A DNA stretch of 64,000 nucleotides from Filosporella fistucella (lineage: Eukaryota > Ascomycota > Leotiomycetes > Helotiales). The translations under genes were made by a program, and so were the position numbers. Positions 25,301 through 36,164 of this stretch are shown here, piece by piece. The stretch lies in NCBI GenBank assembly GCA_030077755.1, contig JAQJZZ010000014.1:868001-932000 (forward strand), in the 5' to 3' direction. The notes beneath the pieces are model-generated. The model worked only from the letters and a program-made list of their open reading frames with translations, was not told the origin of the DNA and made no database searches. The first letter of the stretch is position 1. Each line of letters opens with the position of its first letter.

Positions 25301-26119
25301 GCTGCTTTTGGGGTAGAAGTTCTTCTTGTCATTTTACTTGGCGCATCATAAGTCTACCTCGGTCGGATGGATCTTTTTTGGGGAGTGTTTATTTGCGTGT
25401 TCGTAAATGTGAAGAAATCAGATATGGCAGCAGATCTTAGCTCTTATCTCATGATGCCGTGATGGAGTGAACACATCTCAAAGACGAATGCACAATGGAC
25501 TGTCCTTTTACACTATGCACTCGAAGGAAGTCTATATTTGTCACTGTCCAACTTGTGGTGCCCTCAGGCTCCTAGCACCCTCATTGAGTAAACGCTCGTG
25601 GATGATATAACTTTTTCACAGCCATGTCTCTGCAAGCTTTGTTCTCTTATCGCCAAGTCATCAAGCAAGTATCTGTTATTAGCATCTCAAGCTTTTCTTT
25701 CAGCAGCATGAGGAATATTTGTCATGTCAAGCTTGCATGTCGAGATTGAAGATCTCGGGTCTACAGTGTTTTCCATATATTCTATCTTCTCTCTATTTAA
25801 ACGCGCCTTCGAAGTAAACAAGATTGCCATGAAGCAAAAAAGAAGGTCGGGAGATTAAAAAGTTTTGAAACAGACGTTATATTCTCTCAAGCTGACTTGA
25901 ATCTCTCAGGCTGAATTCATTCTCATATTCCGTGTGGACGATTTCTTCCCCTGTATATTCATCTCTACCATCTCTCATCTCACAATGCTCATAATTCGTA
26001 ACTCATTCATAAAACCCCACTGTCCCAAAAACTCCAATCCAAAAACACCAACACCCAACTCCAACCCTCTCCCATTCCTTACTCTCACGTTCAAATTCCC
26101 TCTCCTCTCTCTCCCACCA
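19382..26119. other. 6.7 kb gene-poor region
   Basis: No open frame here combines length, normal composition and recognisable motifs. The longest are 141 codons or less: 24477-24899 on - and 23420-23764 on +, neither recognised. 20.1-20.3 kb is a G-rich simple repeat, and 24.3 kb has repeated AGTACCTA units. The stretch may contain untranslated leaders, non-coding transcripts or an unrecognised small gene. Confidence 0.45.
20160..20285. repeat. G-rich imperfect minisatellite (GGGCAT / GGGATGGA / GGCAA units)
   Basis: The + strand between about 20165 and 20280 is made of short G-rich words such as ATGGGATG, GGCATGGGC and GGCAAGGCAAGGCA, with almost no C outside GCAT/GCAA. Open frames crossing it on both strands encode repetitive Gly/Met/Trp or Pro/His/Cys peptides and are artefacts of the repeat. 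Confidence 0.55.
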
Positions 26120-27427
26120 TCAAGATCTCCTAAACAATCTCCTCAACACACCCTTCCTCTCAGGCTCCTCCCACTTCTCCACCGGCCAAACAGCTACAAT
26201 AGGAAATTCTCCTCCACTCCCTTTCCCCCTTTCTCTCCACCTACTTTCCGGTATCTCACCAATCTTCGTGCTACCAGATGCAAAAGACATGATTGATTTC
26301 CTATTCAGCTCTTTCTGTCTCGTTTTCTCATCTATGATTTCATGATGGAGAGGGGGAGATAGGTGTGTGAATTGGGAATGTGGGTGAGGAGGAGAAGCCA
26401 GTTGATGGTTTTGGTGAGTTTGGTACGCAGGTGGTGGAGAAAGAGGAAGAGCAGTGAGTTGTTTCTGTTTCGGCGGAGCAGGGAGCGCAGGTACAATCTG
26501 AGGTGATCTAGATCTCGATTTAGAATTCGATGGAGAATGTCGTGCTCCCGTCTTCGCCGCTTTCCCCTCGGTAGTAGCTTTCAAAGAACTAGCAGAAGAA
26601 GTACTAGACGAAGATCCTTTCCTTCCTCCCTTCCCTTTAGCTCTAACCCAGCCCTCTTTCTTCGCTGGTCCAAGAGGTGTACTAGCCAGCACTACCTCCT
26701 TACTTTTTGATTTCGAGAGTCCTTCCTTAGTTCTCCTACGTCTTTTGGGTTTTGCGGCTATGGAGGTAGTGGAAGATAGTGCGAGAGAGGAAGTAGATAG
26801 ACGGTAAGAGAGTTGAGAGAATGTAGATATAGCTTCCATTCTTGAAGCGTTGGACAGGTTCAGCAGAGCTTGATAGTCGGTTGCTGTGCTGCGGCCGCGG
26901 GTGAAACGCTCGATTACAGAGACGAAACCAGCATTAAGGCGGAAAAGGATGGATGAGAGGGAGGTGTGTGCTTCTGCTTGGGGGATGTTAGTCGAGGTTT
27001 GGCAGGACAATGGTAAGATAAAAGAGTTGGAAAGTAGCCAGATATGAGGGATTCACATAATAGTCCACCTTCACCACTCCTGTAATTCCCCGATGTGGTA
27101 TCATTCAAATCCCAAACCATTCATCAATCACGAAAATACAAAAGCACATGACCACAACACCGCATCAAAAGATAGATAAAGAAACAAAAACTCACCATCA
27201 CCCTCCTCAAAACCCTCTCCAAATCTCTTCAAATCTCTCCCATAAGCACTCTTAACATCCACCCTACTCTTCCTAAGACTCCTGCTCAACACCCTCTCCG
27301 CCTCCCTACTCCTCTCATCAATCACAACCTGTTCTCTCTTCCTCCTCCCCCTCTGCGTCTTAATAATCGCTATCCCACTCGCAAAAGCATCTAGAAGCCT
27401 CGACACAGCCTCTTTGAATTCTCCCAT
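26120..27427 (-). CDS. Conserved basic fungal protein of unknown function
   Basis: Two exons, 27427-27196 and 26976-26120 (219-bp intron), 362 aa. The N-terminal part (about 1-145) looks folded and helical: MGEFKEAVSRLLDAFASGIA, KKSRVDVKSAYGRDL-like helices, then across the splice EEGDAEAHTSLSSIL and RLNAGFVSVIERFTRG. The acceptor at 26977 restores GDAEAH; the one 3 nt further in would give GDEAH. The middle (about 150-290) is Lys/Arg/Ser-rich and probably disordered (KPKRRRRTKEGLSKSKSKE, which also looks like a nuclear signal), followed by a Pro/His-rich segment. The C-terminus EFPIVAVWPVEKWEEPERK then RRLFRRS looks conserved. I recall proteins of this type in many moulds without an assigned function. 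No catalytic motif seen. Confidence 0.75.
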
Positions 27428-28417
27428 TTAGTGAGTTTGGGTCGATGAGAAATGTAAGAGAATGGGTTATATATCCTCAGCCTCACAATCGCAATGGGGC
27501 AGCCTTGCTGATCACGCCTCACTTTGGCCTGCCTCGTATGTATTCCAAACTCGTTACTCAGCAGACAATAAACCAACTCGCTATTCAGAAGCACAACGCG
27601 AAAATCTCAAGGCTACAAATAGGTAAATCGGGCGAGGTATTAGACATAAGATACAACAAGATCACGGTCGTGAAAATGGATTGAGGTAGGTAGGCCGCGG
27701 TACAAGCTAAGCGCCCAGTTCGCCCGAAACCCGCAGCTTCTGCACCGCCTGTCTCCAATCAGCGATTTTCACTGGATCTAGACCTGCGCATTGGCCTCAT
27801 GTTTAGGTGGTGCAGTGGAGTTGATTCGAGAGGAGGATCTAGGTCGTTTGTAGGCACTGCAGGTGAGAGGGGAAAGAGTTTGGGGAGCTGTACATGCAGT
27901 GGTGGTGAAGCTTATTAGGGGCTATAGGGAGTGCGGGCTTGAGGTTGGGCTCTGATGGTGCTGGTTGGGGGCTTTAGGGGTTGGGAGAATAGGGTTCGCG
28001 GTACGTACCTACCTAGGTTTCTTTCCAAGATACGCAAAAGTTGTGTCTGAGAAAGAGAGGATTTGTTAGCAATTCTGCATACTTTGAAGCTTCGAAACAG
28101 TCCTGGTGGGAATTCTTGTTACTGATCATTTCCTATTGACTCAAATGTGCATATCAATTCCATTCACGATAGATTGAGGTTTTTCAAATCTCTATGCGAG
28201 GAAGATCATCTGCTACGTAGGCTCAGCTTATGATTCTAAACGTAATATCATTGTTACCATTTTCCATGACACGACTCTTTTTTGCTTACCATTGATTATG
28301 AGTTACAATTATCTTCATCGCAAATCAAATCTACGAGGTTGGGATCAGCAGCTGAAAGACATCTAAAGTCCAAAGTCCAGCATAGAATCCATTCTATGTA
28401 GAAAGTACATGTAAACC
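27428..28417. other. Spacer between two minus-strand genes
   Basis: About 1 kb. 27.70-28.02 kb is GC-richer with G-rich words and ends in the run GTACGTACCTACCTAGGT (28001-28018), containing the TACCTAGG motif. Promoter sequence of the gene at 26120-27427 is expected at the left end. No gene seen. Confidence 0.5.
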
Positions 28418-29563
28418 TCACTCACCATCATCCCTCTCTTCCTCCTCTCCAATATCATCCATCCCGACACCACAAAATATCCTTCCCTCTCCCGGATCCA
28501 TTTCCTCTGGAGATAAAACATTAAGATGCAACCACATATCCGGAATCAGGTTCGCGATCCCAGTTTTGAACGCAGTAAGTTTCTCTTCGCTGTTATATTC
28601 CTTCCCGACAGTCCATACCCATTTCTCTCTCCTGCTTTCATCATCCGTGATACTTTTGATAGAGCCCTCATCGATCATAAGACAGAGATCTAGATCTAGA
28701 CCATCAGGTAAGGTATCCTCTGCTTCTACTAATTCTTCGAACCATTGTCGGATTGTCTCTGCTGATGCCCCGTCAAGACTCTCGTCTTCGACCAAGTGCC
28801 ATCTCACTTTCCCCCTGACGCCCTTTGTTAAATCCTCTTTTTCTGATTTCTCATCACCTGAACTCAATACATCCTCCATATAAACCCTCCATTTCTCCCA
28901 AAATACATCCCATTCCCCCTCCCTATCCCCATATCCCCACGTCTTAAAAACCACATACCCCCAAACATCCAACCCCTCTCTCATCATCAAATCCACCACA
29001 TCCCTCAAATCTCCCTCTAGATCTTCTTCCAAGAACCCCATTTCCAACGCCGCAGCTTTAGTACTCTCGTCCGGCTCAGGATTCTTATATTTCCTCGTCA
29101 ATTCCTCGAATTGCGGGGTCAAGACAAGTCGCATATGAGCATCTTGCCATAATTTTACCATGAAATATTCTTTTGGGCCGAGTTCAAGGAGAGCGTCGAT
29201 GTCAGATGCTATGCGTTCTTCGTTCCAGCCTGGAGGGAGGGGATAGGATGATAGATCCGCTGGGCTGGGTATGTGATCCTTTGGAAAGGAGGCTTGAATT
29301 TCAGCTTCTTGGAGATCGTTTAGTTCAATGAGGTAGCTCGAGATGGCTGTGTTTATATCTGAATGCAAGGCTTCAAATTCTGCGCTGGTGAGGGCGTGGA
29401 TACGTGATAATGTCCAACCTGCCGGGAGAGGGGTCTTTGGAGAAGCCATTTCTATAATTGGCGATGAGATAGCGATGGATGAAATGAGATATTGTTTCAA
29501 TATCGCATATGATACTATGATGAATGTTAGAAGAATCAGGGCTCTTGGCAATCGGGAAAACAT
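28418..29563 (-). CDS. Putative membrane-anchored protein with internal PLPxGW repeat
   Basis: Single exon, 381 aa from the ATG at 29563 (MFSRLPRALILL); the frame extends upstream only without an ATG. Residues 7-33 are strongly hydrophobic, a signal anchor or single membrane span. If translation started at M39 (MASPKTP) a soluble 343-aa form would result. The rest is acidic and helical. Two related segments start at PLPAGWTLSRI (about W50) and PLPPGWNEERI (about W113), which suggests an internal duplication. Trp/acid-rich helices follow (WDVFWEKWRVYMEDV, WVWTVGKEYNSEEKL). The C-terminus is very acidic (GEEEERDDGE). The stop TGA lies inside a GTGAGTGAG string that would also serve as a 5' splice site, so a further 3' exon cannot be excluded. 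Family not recognised. Confidence 0.72.
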   Translation of the reverse strand: MFSRLPRALILLTFIIVSYAILKQYLISSIAISSPIIEMASPKTPLPAGWTLSRIHALTSAEFEALHSDINTAISSYLIELNDLQEAEIQASFPKDHIPSPADLSSYPLPPGWNEERIASDIDALLELGPKEYFMVKLWQDAHMRLVLTPQFEELTRKYKNPEPDESTKAAALEMGFLEEDLEGDLRDVVDLMMREGLDVWGYVVFKTWGYGDREGEWDVFWEKWRVYMEDVLSSGDEKSEKEDLTKGVRGKVRWHLVEDESLDGASAETIRQWFEELVEAEDTLPDGLDLDLCLMIDEGSIKSITDDESRREKWVWTVGKEYNSEEKLTAFKTGIANLIPDMWLHLNVLSPEEMDPGEGRIFCGVGMDDIGEEEERDDGE

Positions 29564-30193
29564 TTGAAGCAAAATACTGAGTTCAATCTTCCCCTCCTCA
29601 AACACGCCCAGAATATTGTCAACTTGGAAATTCGTATCAGATCAGGTTATCTCAAGTTGCTTGCGCAGGAGACTAGTCCAAGTGAAGTTGTGAAGTGGGG
29701 AGAGACATAGGCTTCGTTGGCTAGTCAGTCCGACAGATATCTGACACCCATAATTTTAGCCTGTAAAGAAAACGATCTGCCTACTCGCCAAGGCGACCAG
29801 TCAGGGACTGCAGGAAATCTTCTAATAGAATCACATTTTTTTAAAAAAAATACAGAGCTCAATTGATGCTCAGTTGAGCCTACAGTCTTGGTGCGGTCAC
29901 TACAGCCTCGATTCCCAGGCTGGAAGGCGTCATGTTGTGGGAATACGGTCGAAGTCTCGATAACCGCCATCAGCACATTCTTCAGATTATCGGACAGCGG
30001 GAGGAAGGGAAGATTTGAATATCACATCTGTCCTGGCTGACGTTTGCCTTCATATCATACATTATTTTTTCAATTGTGGAATTTCGACTCTGTCCAATGC
30101 CCAACTCCACATCTGTATGTCGCCTGTTTGCTGTCAAATTCAAATATATATGCCCAGCTCCCCTATCAATTACAACTCCTCGCGATTCTTTCC
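29564..30193. other. Spacer between two minus-strand genes
   Basis: 630 bp including the promoter of the gene ending at 29563 and the 3' UTR of the next gene. A T8/A8 tract lies at about 29827-29842. No gene seen. Confidence 0.5.
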
Positions 30194-32142
30194 CTAGATC
30201 CTACCTCGTTTGGCTGCTTTTTTCTGTGTTGCTAGCCCTGAAACTTGAGACTCGGTTACCTTTTTTCCTCCAAACCTCGCAGCGAAAGCTCTTGCAGCCG
30301 CAGTAACAGCAGCTTCACTGCCACTGCTTCTATCCAACTTCGGTCTGCCAGCATGGCTACCGTTCTGAGAAAGTGCTGGACTATTCCGACCTGATATGTC
30401 TCGAACAGCTGTCACAATACTGCTACTCGAGTCGTAACGCCTAAGGCTCTCATCCCGAGGTGAGCCCACATCGACCCTAATTGCCGTAAGTACACTACTA
30501 GCCGAATCATATCGTGGGAGTGCTGTTGCTGAAGAGAGTTCTGCCAAACCGAGATTGTCAGATGACTTTGATTTCTTTGGACTTGTAGGAGGCTCTATCA
30601 CCACTGGAATCTGAAGAAGTTGCTCCGGCGCAGTATTCGATCTCTCCGATTTCCTCTTTGGTACATCGTAGCTTTGTGTACGCCTGGAATCAATCTGATC
30701 AATTGTCGACAGACAAGCTCGAGAAGACGGCGGCGCCAGAACCTTACTATCATCGCCTGGCCGGAAAGAAAATCCCATTTCTCGTGAGGGAAAGTGGGCG
30801 TTGCGTTGAGTTTTGTCCGACAAGCGGTGGCCAGGTCGCGGAAGGAATGATCTATCTGTAACAGTAACCCCGAGTCCTCGCCTTTGAGTATTTGGTGGCA
30901 ACTCCAAATCCGAATGATTGGTACTCTCCGAATCTGTGTCTGAACCCAAGTATACTCCAAGCTCCTGAATAGACTGTTGCCGCTCAAGTGCTTCGACTTG
31001 TGCCTTGCTGAGAACTAAATGCGAGCCTCGTGGCGTTGTATCATCAACACCTTCAACTATTTGAGGAGATACAACCACATCGGCGTGCCCATTTGCGGGA
31101 GTTTTGTGGAGACTGCTCGTTTGAGATATGTCGCTCGAATTAATATCTTCAACTATGCGTGGATAATTTGGATCTTTCTCTCTCTCCGCTGAGTTGTATC
31201 GCTTGTTATGGCTCTTGGTATTCGAAGGCTGACAATTTCTTGTGAAACCTCTATTCTCAGAGTCGTCGCCATCATTGTCAGCAGAGCTAGCCGAGTAACC
31301 TGCACATGGTTAGAATAAATAGTTTGTGGAGTCCTTTGAGGCTTACCTCTATCTCTTGAGTTCGTCTCTGATGCTTGCTGCCTGATAATTCCAACCTCCT
31401 TTCGAATATCCTCTGCAGCCCTTTTGGAGCCCTGAACATTGACTTTCATTAGCATGACGGTATGCGAAAGAGTGAAAGGGTAAAGAACAAGAAGAACGGA
31501 TATTGGCATATAGAATGTGCAGTCGGACGTGAAGCTGTACAGGTCTTTAACAGGGTTTTTGCTCACATGAATCTTGCTGTTGGTTCTGGCTAACGCAACC
31601 TTCTCCAGCCCTCCTTCAGTCCTGCTCAGTAAAATTTCCAAATTCTTGATCTCAGTGATGTAGTCTCGCTCCTTGGAATCCAATTGTGATGTCAAGCGCT
31701 CGAATTCCTGGATATCATTTGCACGAGCTTCATTCAATTTCTGTATCTCTTTGTCTTTTGCCGCAATTTCGCATTTCATCTTGTAGTAACCCTCTAGGAT
31801 GTGGAGAATACATGAATTAAATTGGATAGGGAGAGGGTCGAACGAGCTTTGATTCATCATGCCGACCTGAAGCATTTCCACGATCTGATCCAAAGACGGG
31901 TTATGGTAAACATCGTCTGGGTAGCGAACCCTGTTGCTCCAAGGGCTTGGTTTGAACTCGGGTATCTGCTCAGCAGAACTAGAATTTAGTCCTATAAAAG
32001 ACGACACACGCGAGACAGGCCTTAGTTGATGTTGGCTGCCCTCGTCGCCATCATTGTGATCGCTGCTGAAGCTCTCGATAAATCCTAGAGCTGGAGTCGG
32101 CGTCTTTGACCGGCCCCAAACAGGGCGCAACCAATCCGCCAT
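30194..32142 (-). CDS. Coiled-coil conserved fungal protein
   Basis: Three exons, 32142-31567, 31431-31347, 31299-30194, giving 588 aa. Order: N-terminus MADWLRPVWGRSKTPTPALG; a conserved block with PSPWSNRVRYPDDVYHNPSL and the helix QIVEMLQVGMM; a coiled coil about 115-200 (KDKEIQKLNEARANDIQEF and on to SRTEGGLEKVALARTNSKIH); then, after splicing, GSKRAAEDIRKEVGIIRQQA; and a long Ser/Asp-rich disordered tail with repeated YDS(A/S)SS(V/I)(L/V)TA segments, ending AARFGGKKVT then KKAAKRGRI (basic). The first intron (31432-31566) is 135 nt and stop-free in frame (see findings). I believe orthologues occur in related moulds but know no function. The YDSASSVLTA/YDSSSSIVTA repeat could be a phospho-site cluster (inference). 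Confidence 0.78.
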
Positions 32143-32809
32143 CGGTTCTAGAGCGCGTTATGTCACAGAATTGTGGTGATCGATGACATTGACGTTTTGG
32201 TGTTTTTGAGTTTAGTCTGGGAAGTCATGAGGCCAAAGGAAATGGAAGGGAAACCAGTCGTGACGAAAGTGGAAGGCGAGCTGCTCCCACAACAATTGAT
32301 TCACTTGATGGTGGGACAGAATCAGGACTTGGGAATGCTACTCGGGTATGAATAAGGTGCTAGATATTTCGATGGGCAACTCTCCTGTGGATGTTCTCGC
32401 ATTCAGACTCAGAGACCGCCAGCAACGAATAAACACTTCAAATACTGGTGAAGTGACTCAAGTCATTGCAAGTGTGGAAGAGGTTCAATCAAAGAGATAC
32501 TTGGACTACAAAATCGAGGATTCTTAAACAAGGCAGTACGAGTTACGTTCAAGCACAAACAGCATCAAACAGTTCGCTGATGAGATTTTATTATGCAGAG
32601 CTACTGCTGCTTACCACTTCGCAAGTATTCAACGTCCTTCCCTTGTGTACAAATAGTGCGTAGAACTGAGCATGGAGAGTGCGCTTTGCTCTGACGCCAC
32701 TGGTAGAGCCCATGCCCAACACTCATGGTGCTATGGATCTTTCCTTAGATAATTTCCTTAACATCTCAGATGTGAGATTTCATCCTTCGTTCACCTCTTC
32801 ATTGATTCT
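32143..32809. other. Spacer between two minus-strand genes
   Basis: 667 bp with the promoter of the coiled-coil gene and the 3' UTR of the NCBP3-like gene. No coding region is supported. Confidence 0.5.
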
Positions 32810-34221
32810 TCAATAGAAAAGATCCTCTGCCTTTTGTCTTCTCCTACCCCTGCCCTCCAGCCGCTCCGAGAATAGCTCCTTCCCAGAATTATCCCCCAAG
32901 GTCGCTGGGAACAATTCTTTGACCTTCGCAGCACCTTTGATGTTGAAACTTGGGGTTGCAGGTGAAGATTTGGCAGCACCACGAATACTGAAACCAATAT
33001 CATTATCGACCACCCTCCCCGTGATTCTAGACGCCAGACTTCCACTTTTCTTCGTGTAATCTTCAGAGCTTCCATCGGTGAACGGAATAGCCATTCGATG
33101 TGCGAAGAGATCAGCAGTTTCATCAGCTGCATCGAAGGCTCCAGAACGACGATGGTTAATATTCAACTTTTGTGGGAACAGCTCCTTGGTAGCACTAGCT
33201 TCTCTCAGTCTCTCCTTAATCAACTGTGCCTTCAGACGGTTTGCTGCAGCAGCAGTGTCCTTTCTCCTGTCCGAGTCCCTAGATAAACGTCTACTTCGGT
33301 CTCCGTCACTGTCACGAAGTGGGGACGCACTCCTATTCCTCAGAACTCCACTTCCTCTATCCACACGTTCGGGAAATAATTCTTTTCCACCACGTCGGTC
33401 TCGAGCTGGCCGGCCGCGACCTCTTGTATCACTTCCTGAAGAAGAGTCGTATCTTCTGTCATTTTTGGCAGCTCTTGTGGCGATCGCAACTTCATCATCA
33501 TCGTAGAGGGTAGAATCGAATTCTGTATCGCGCTCGCGTTTCCGCTGCTCCGAGTCATCATATTTTTGGCTTCGATAACCTCCATCCTCTCGGTCACGAT
33601 AACTTCTTGGTGCTCTGCCGCCTCCTCGTCTTCTGCGCTCTGCGGGATCATGCTCCGGATTAAATAGATAGAATCTACTTCGTTCGCGTGCCCCGGCTTG
33701 TTTTCGGTCTCCCACGACTGCTAACCTCAATTGAAGATGTGTTTCCGGATGCGATGGAAATGATTTTGCACTGATTGTTTGGAGAGCAGGAATCTGGGAG
33801 AAGTCGGTGATCTGATCTGCAGAAAACGCTGACAAAGCTTCGATAGCAATCTCTGGCGTTTCGTATATCAAATTGGCAGAAGTGTCATCGATCCATTCAA
33901 CACGGGAAGGTTTGTTTTTTTGGTAGTATTCTGAAGCGAACTCCAGGATGTCTTTGGTAGTCAGATTATCGAGGCCGCGGAGGTGGACTTTTTCGTGAGC
34001 CGGATCCAGAGCACTTGGCTCAGACGAGTCATTGGGAGCACTGAGGATTGGTTGTGCTTCTTGGTAATTGGACTGCTTCTACAGATCAATATCGTGCTCG
34101 GCGCAAAGAGATGAATGACACTTACGGAGAGCACATTCGGGACGATATCAACCTCCGGTATGATTAAATCTTCTTCTGTAAAACCCACATCGATATCCAT
34201 CTCAATGTCCATGTCCGCCAT
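32810..34221 (-). CDS. NCBP3-like RNA cap-binding/RRM protein with ELFP motifs
   Basis: Probable fungal member of the nuclear cap-binding protein subunit 3 family, involved in mRNA biogenesis and export in animals. Two exons, 34221-34126 and 34078-32810 (47-bp intron), 454 aa. Residues 1-32 are acidic (MADMDIEMDIDVGFTEEDL). The RRM-like core is at about 60-125: VHLRGLDNLTTKDILEFASE, then RVEWIDDTSANLIY, the signature of the family, then a helix (EIAIEALSAFS). After RFYLFNPEHDP the protein is Arg/Asp/Ser-rich and disordered. The C-terminal half carries a series of short related motifs: KELFPERV, KELFPQKL, DLFAHRM, KELFPATL, KELFSERL and the terminal EDLFY. Family assignment rests on the WIDDTSAN/LRGLD motifs; the role in this fungus is inferred. 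Confidence 0.85.
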
Positions 34222-35137
34222 ATTTGCGATCGAAGTGTACGCGTAGTTGTTGAGAAGGCGAGGAAGGGTGCTGGCTATCGGATTTTATAGCCTTTGGTTG
34301 TCTGCGATTGAATTATGAGGCAGGAAGGAAGGAAGCTGAATAAAAAGAAAGGAGATATCCAAAGTGATCTTGAGCTCCAACAAAAGGCGTAGAGGAGTTC
34401 TGTTGCGGTGTCTTGTTAGAAATTCTGTACGCTCGAGGCTGGCTCCGTACTTTCTGAGCAGGTTTGTGTGAGGCTGAAAGTAAAGACGAGAGCGGGAGCT
34501 TCTGAAATTTGTGGGGCGGATCAAATTGCTTGGCACCCCTCTAACTTCACCTTACCTAGGTACTTGGGTTCTACTTTAACGCTTTCAAATGTTTTTTCCT
34601 CTGATATACTTGCTCTGCATCGAAGATTGGTGCTTTTATGGATTGATGTAATGAAAAATCATGTAGCAGCCTTTGGTAGGCAGTCTGCTGCTCGTCTCCT
34701 CTATATCGCAGATTACAATAGACCTTTTTGTCAAGGAGCTCGAGTAGAGCTAGAGATAAAAGTGATTAAGCTTTCACTCATTTTATTGGAGAAAAGGTCG
34801 TTGGAACAAGATATACAGCGAATTTTCATCTGTAAGAGTTTGCAATCGAAGCGCCCTGTGCTTGATCAGAAAAGTGGGAACACTCCAGCAATTCTGTGAG
34901 GAAGCTCACAATTGTTCCTTTGTGCTGTGCCACCACCTTTCATTGATCATCGAGGCAAAATGTTCTAGAAATTTTTATTTACATTGAGAATGTATCTTAA
35001 TTAGCATGTTTAGCTCAGTTTGAATGTTTTCTGGGTCTCCACATCCCTTTCCAATTATTAGGAGCTTGCAAATGTCCGCGACTTTCTTACCTGCTTGAAA
35101 TTTAATGCTCTCCGGTTGAGATTTCACGCATCTGACT

Positions 35138-36133
35138 CAAGAATTTGCCGTGGCACCCCTTTTACATTTAAGGCTGCGATCGATTTGCATTCTATATTAG
35201 CGGCGTCTCATCAAAGAACCAAGAAAGCGCTTGCTGTGTTTTTTTATTCATCCCATCTGTCATCCCGAGTTCGGGTTACTTGTGCCATTTGTCAAAAATC
35301 ATTGTAGTTACTGAGATAAAACCTAATCAGGAATTGCTTGTGGAATTTCGGGTTACATTTAATCTAAGGCTTGGGTCTATTCATATTATACAGTATGGGC
35401 GTCTTATCAAAGAACAAGAACGTGCTTGCTATTTATTTCCATTATATCCAATCTATTATCCTAAGTTCGGACTACCTATACTATTTGTTAGAATTCTTTG
35501 AGCTTATTGAGAGAGGACCAAATATTGCCTTAAACTAGAAGGAGAGAATAGTTTATATTATATTACTACTATATTTTTTGGTTTTGTCATATCTATTATC
35601 CCGAGTTTATATTACTTTTGCTATTCGTTAGAATAGTTTGTCGTTACTAATAGAAGACCAGATATTGCCTTTAACTAGAGGGTGCGAACAGTTAATATTT
35701 TCTACTCCTCCACAACGACTTCTCACTGCCGACACCTTATACAAGAATTTGCCGGAATAGTCCGGTATACATTTTAAGGCTATGATCTATCTATATTATA
35801 TAGCAAAGGCGTCTTATCAAACAGGGTCAATAACAAGAACGTACTTGCCGTGTATTTTCAGCATCTTGTATAGGAATTCGCCGTAGAATTCCGGTTTACA
35901 TTTTAAGGCTAGGATCTATGTATATTCTATAGTATGGCGTCTTATCAAAGAAGAATAAGAACGTTCTTGCCGTATATTTTCAAACTATCCTATCTAGTAT
36001 CCTGAGTTCGGATTGCTTGTGCCGTTCGTCGGAATTCTTTTGTCCTTACTGAGAGAAGATTGATAATTGCCTTTAAGTAGAAGGAGCGAATAGTCAATAT
36101 ATTTTGCTACTATATAACGACCTCTCACTGCCA
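35138..36133 (+). repeat. Degenerate AT-rich tandem repeat, unit about 200-260 bp
   Basis: Four full or partial units, starting near 35138, 35328, 35740 and 35870. Each starts with a (C/T)A(A/G)GAATT(T/C)GC-like box, then TTACATTTAAGGCT, GATC(T/G)AT..TAT, GGCGTCT(C/T)ATCAAA, AAGAACGT(A/G)CTTGC and TATTTTC. Full units (35328 and 35870) continue with TCTATTATCC(T/C)(G/A)AGTTCGG, GTTAGAATTCTTT, TTACTGAGAGA and ATTGCCTT(T/A)AA. A further copy of this second half sits at 35590-35735. Differences are mainly C/T and G/A, compatible with repeat-induced point mutation, though I have not counted them. No coding frame. Confidence 0.75.
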
Positions 36134-36164
36134 TTTCCCGATATACCTAACAACTTTTCTAACA

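Noticed and set aside
35008..35030. TTTAGCTCAGTTTG resembling a tRNA A box
   Set aside because: No B box (GGTTCRANNCC) follows at the right distance and no cloverleaf can be drawn.
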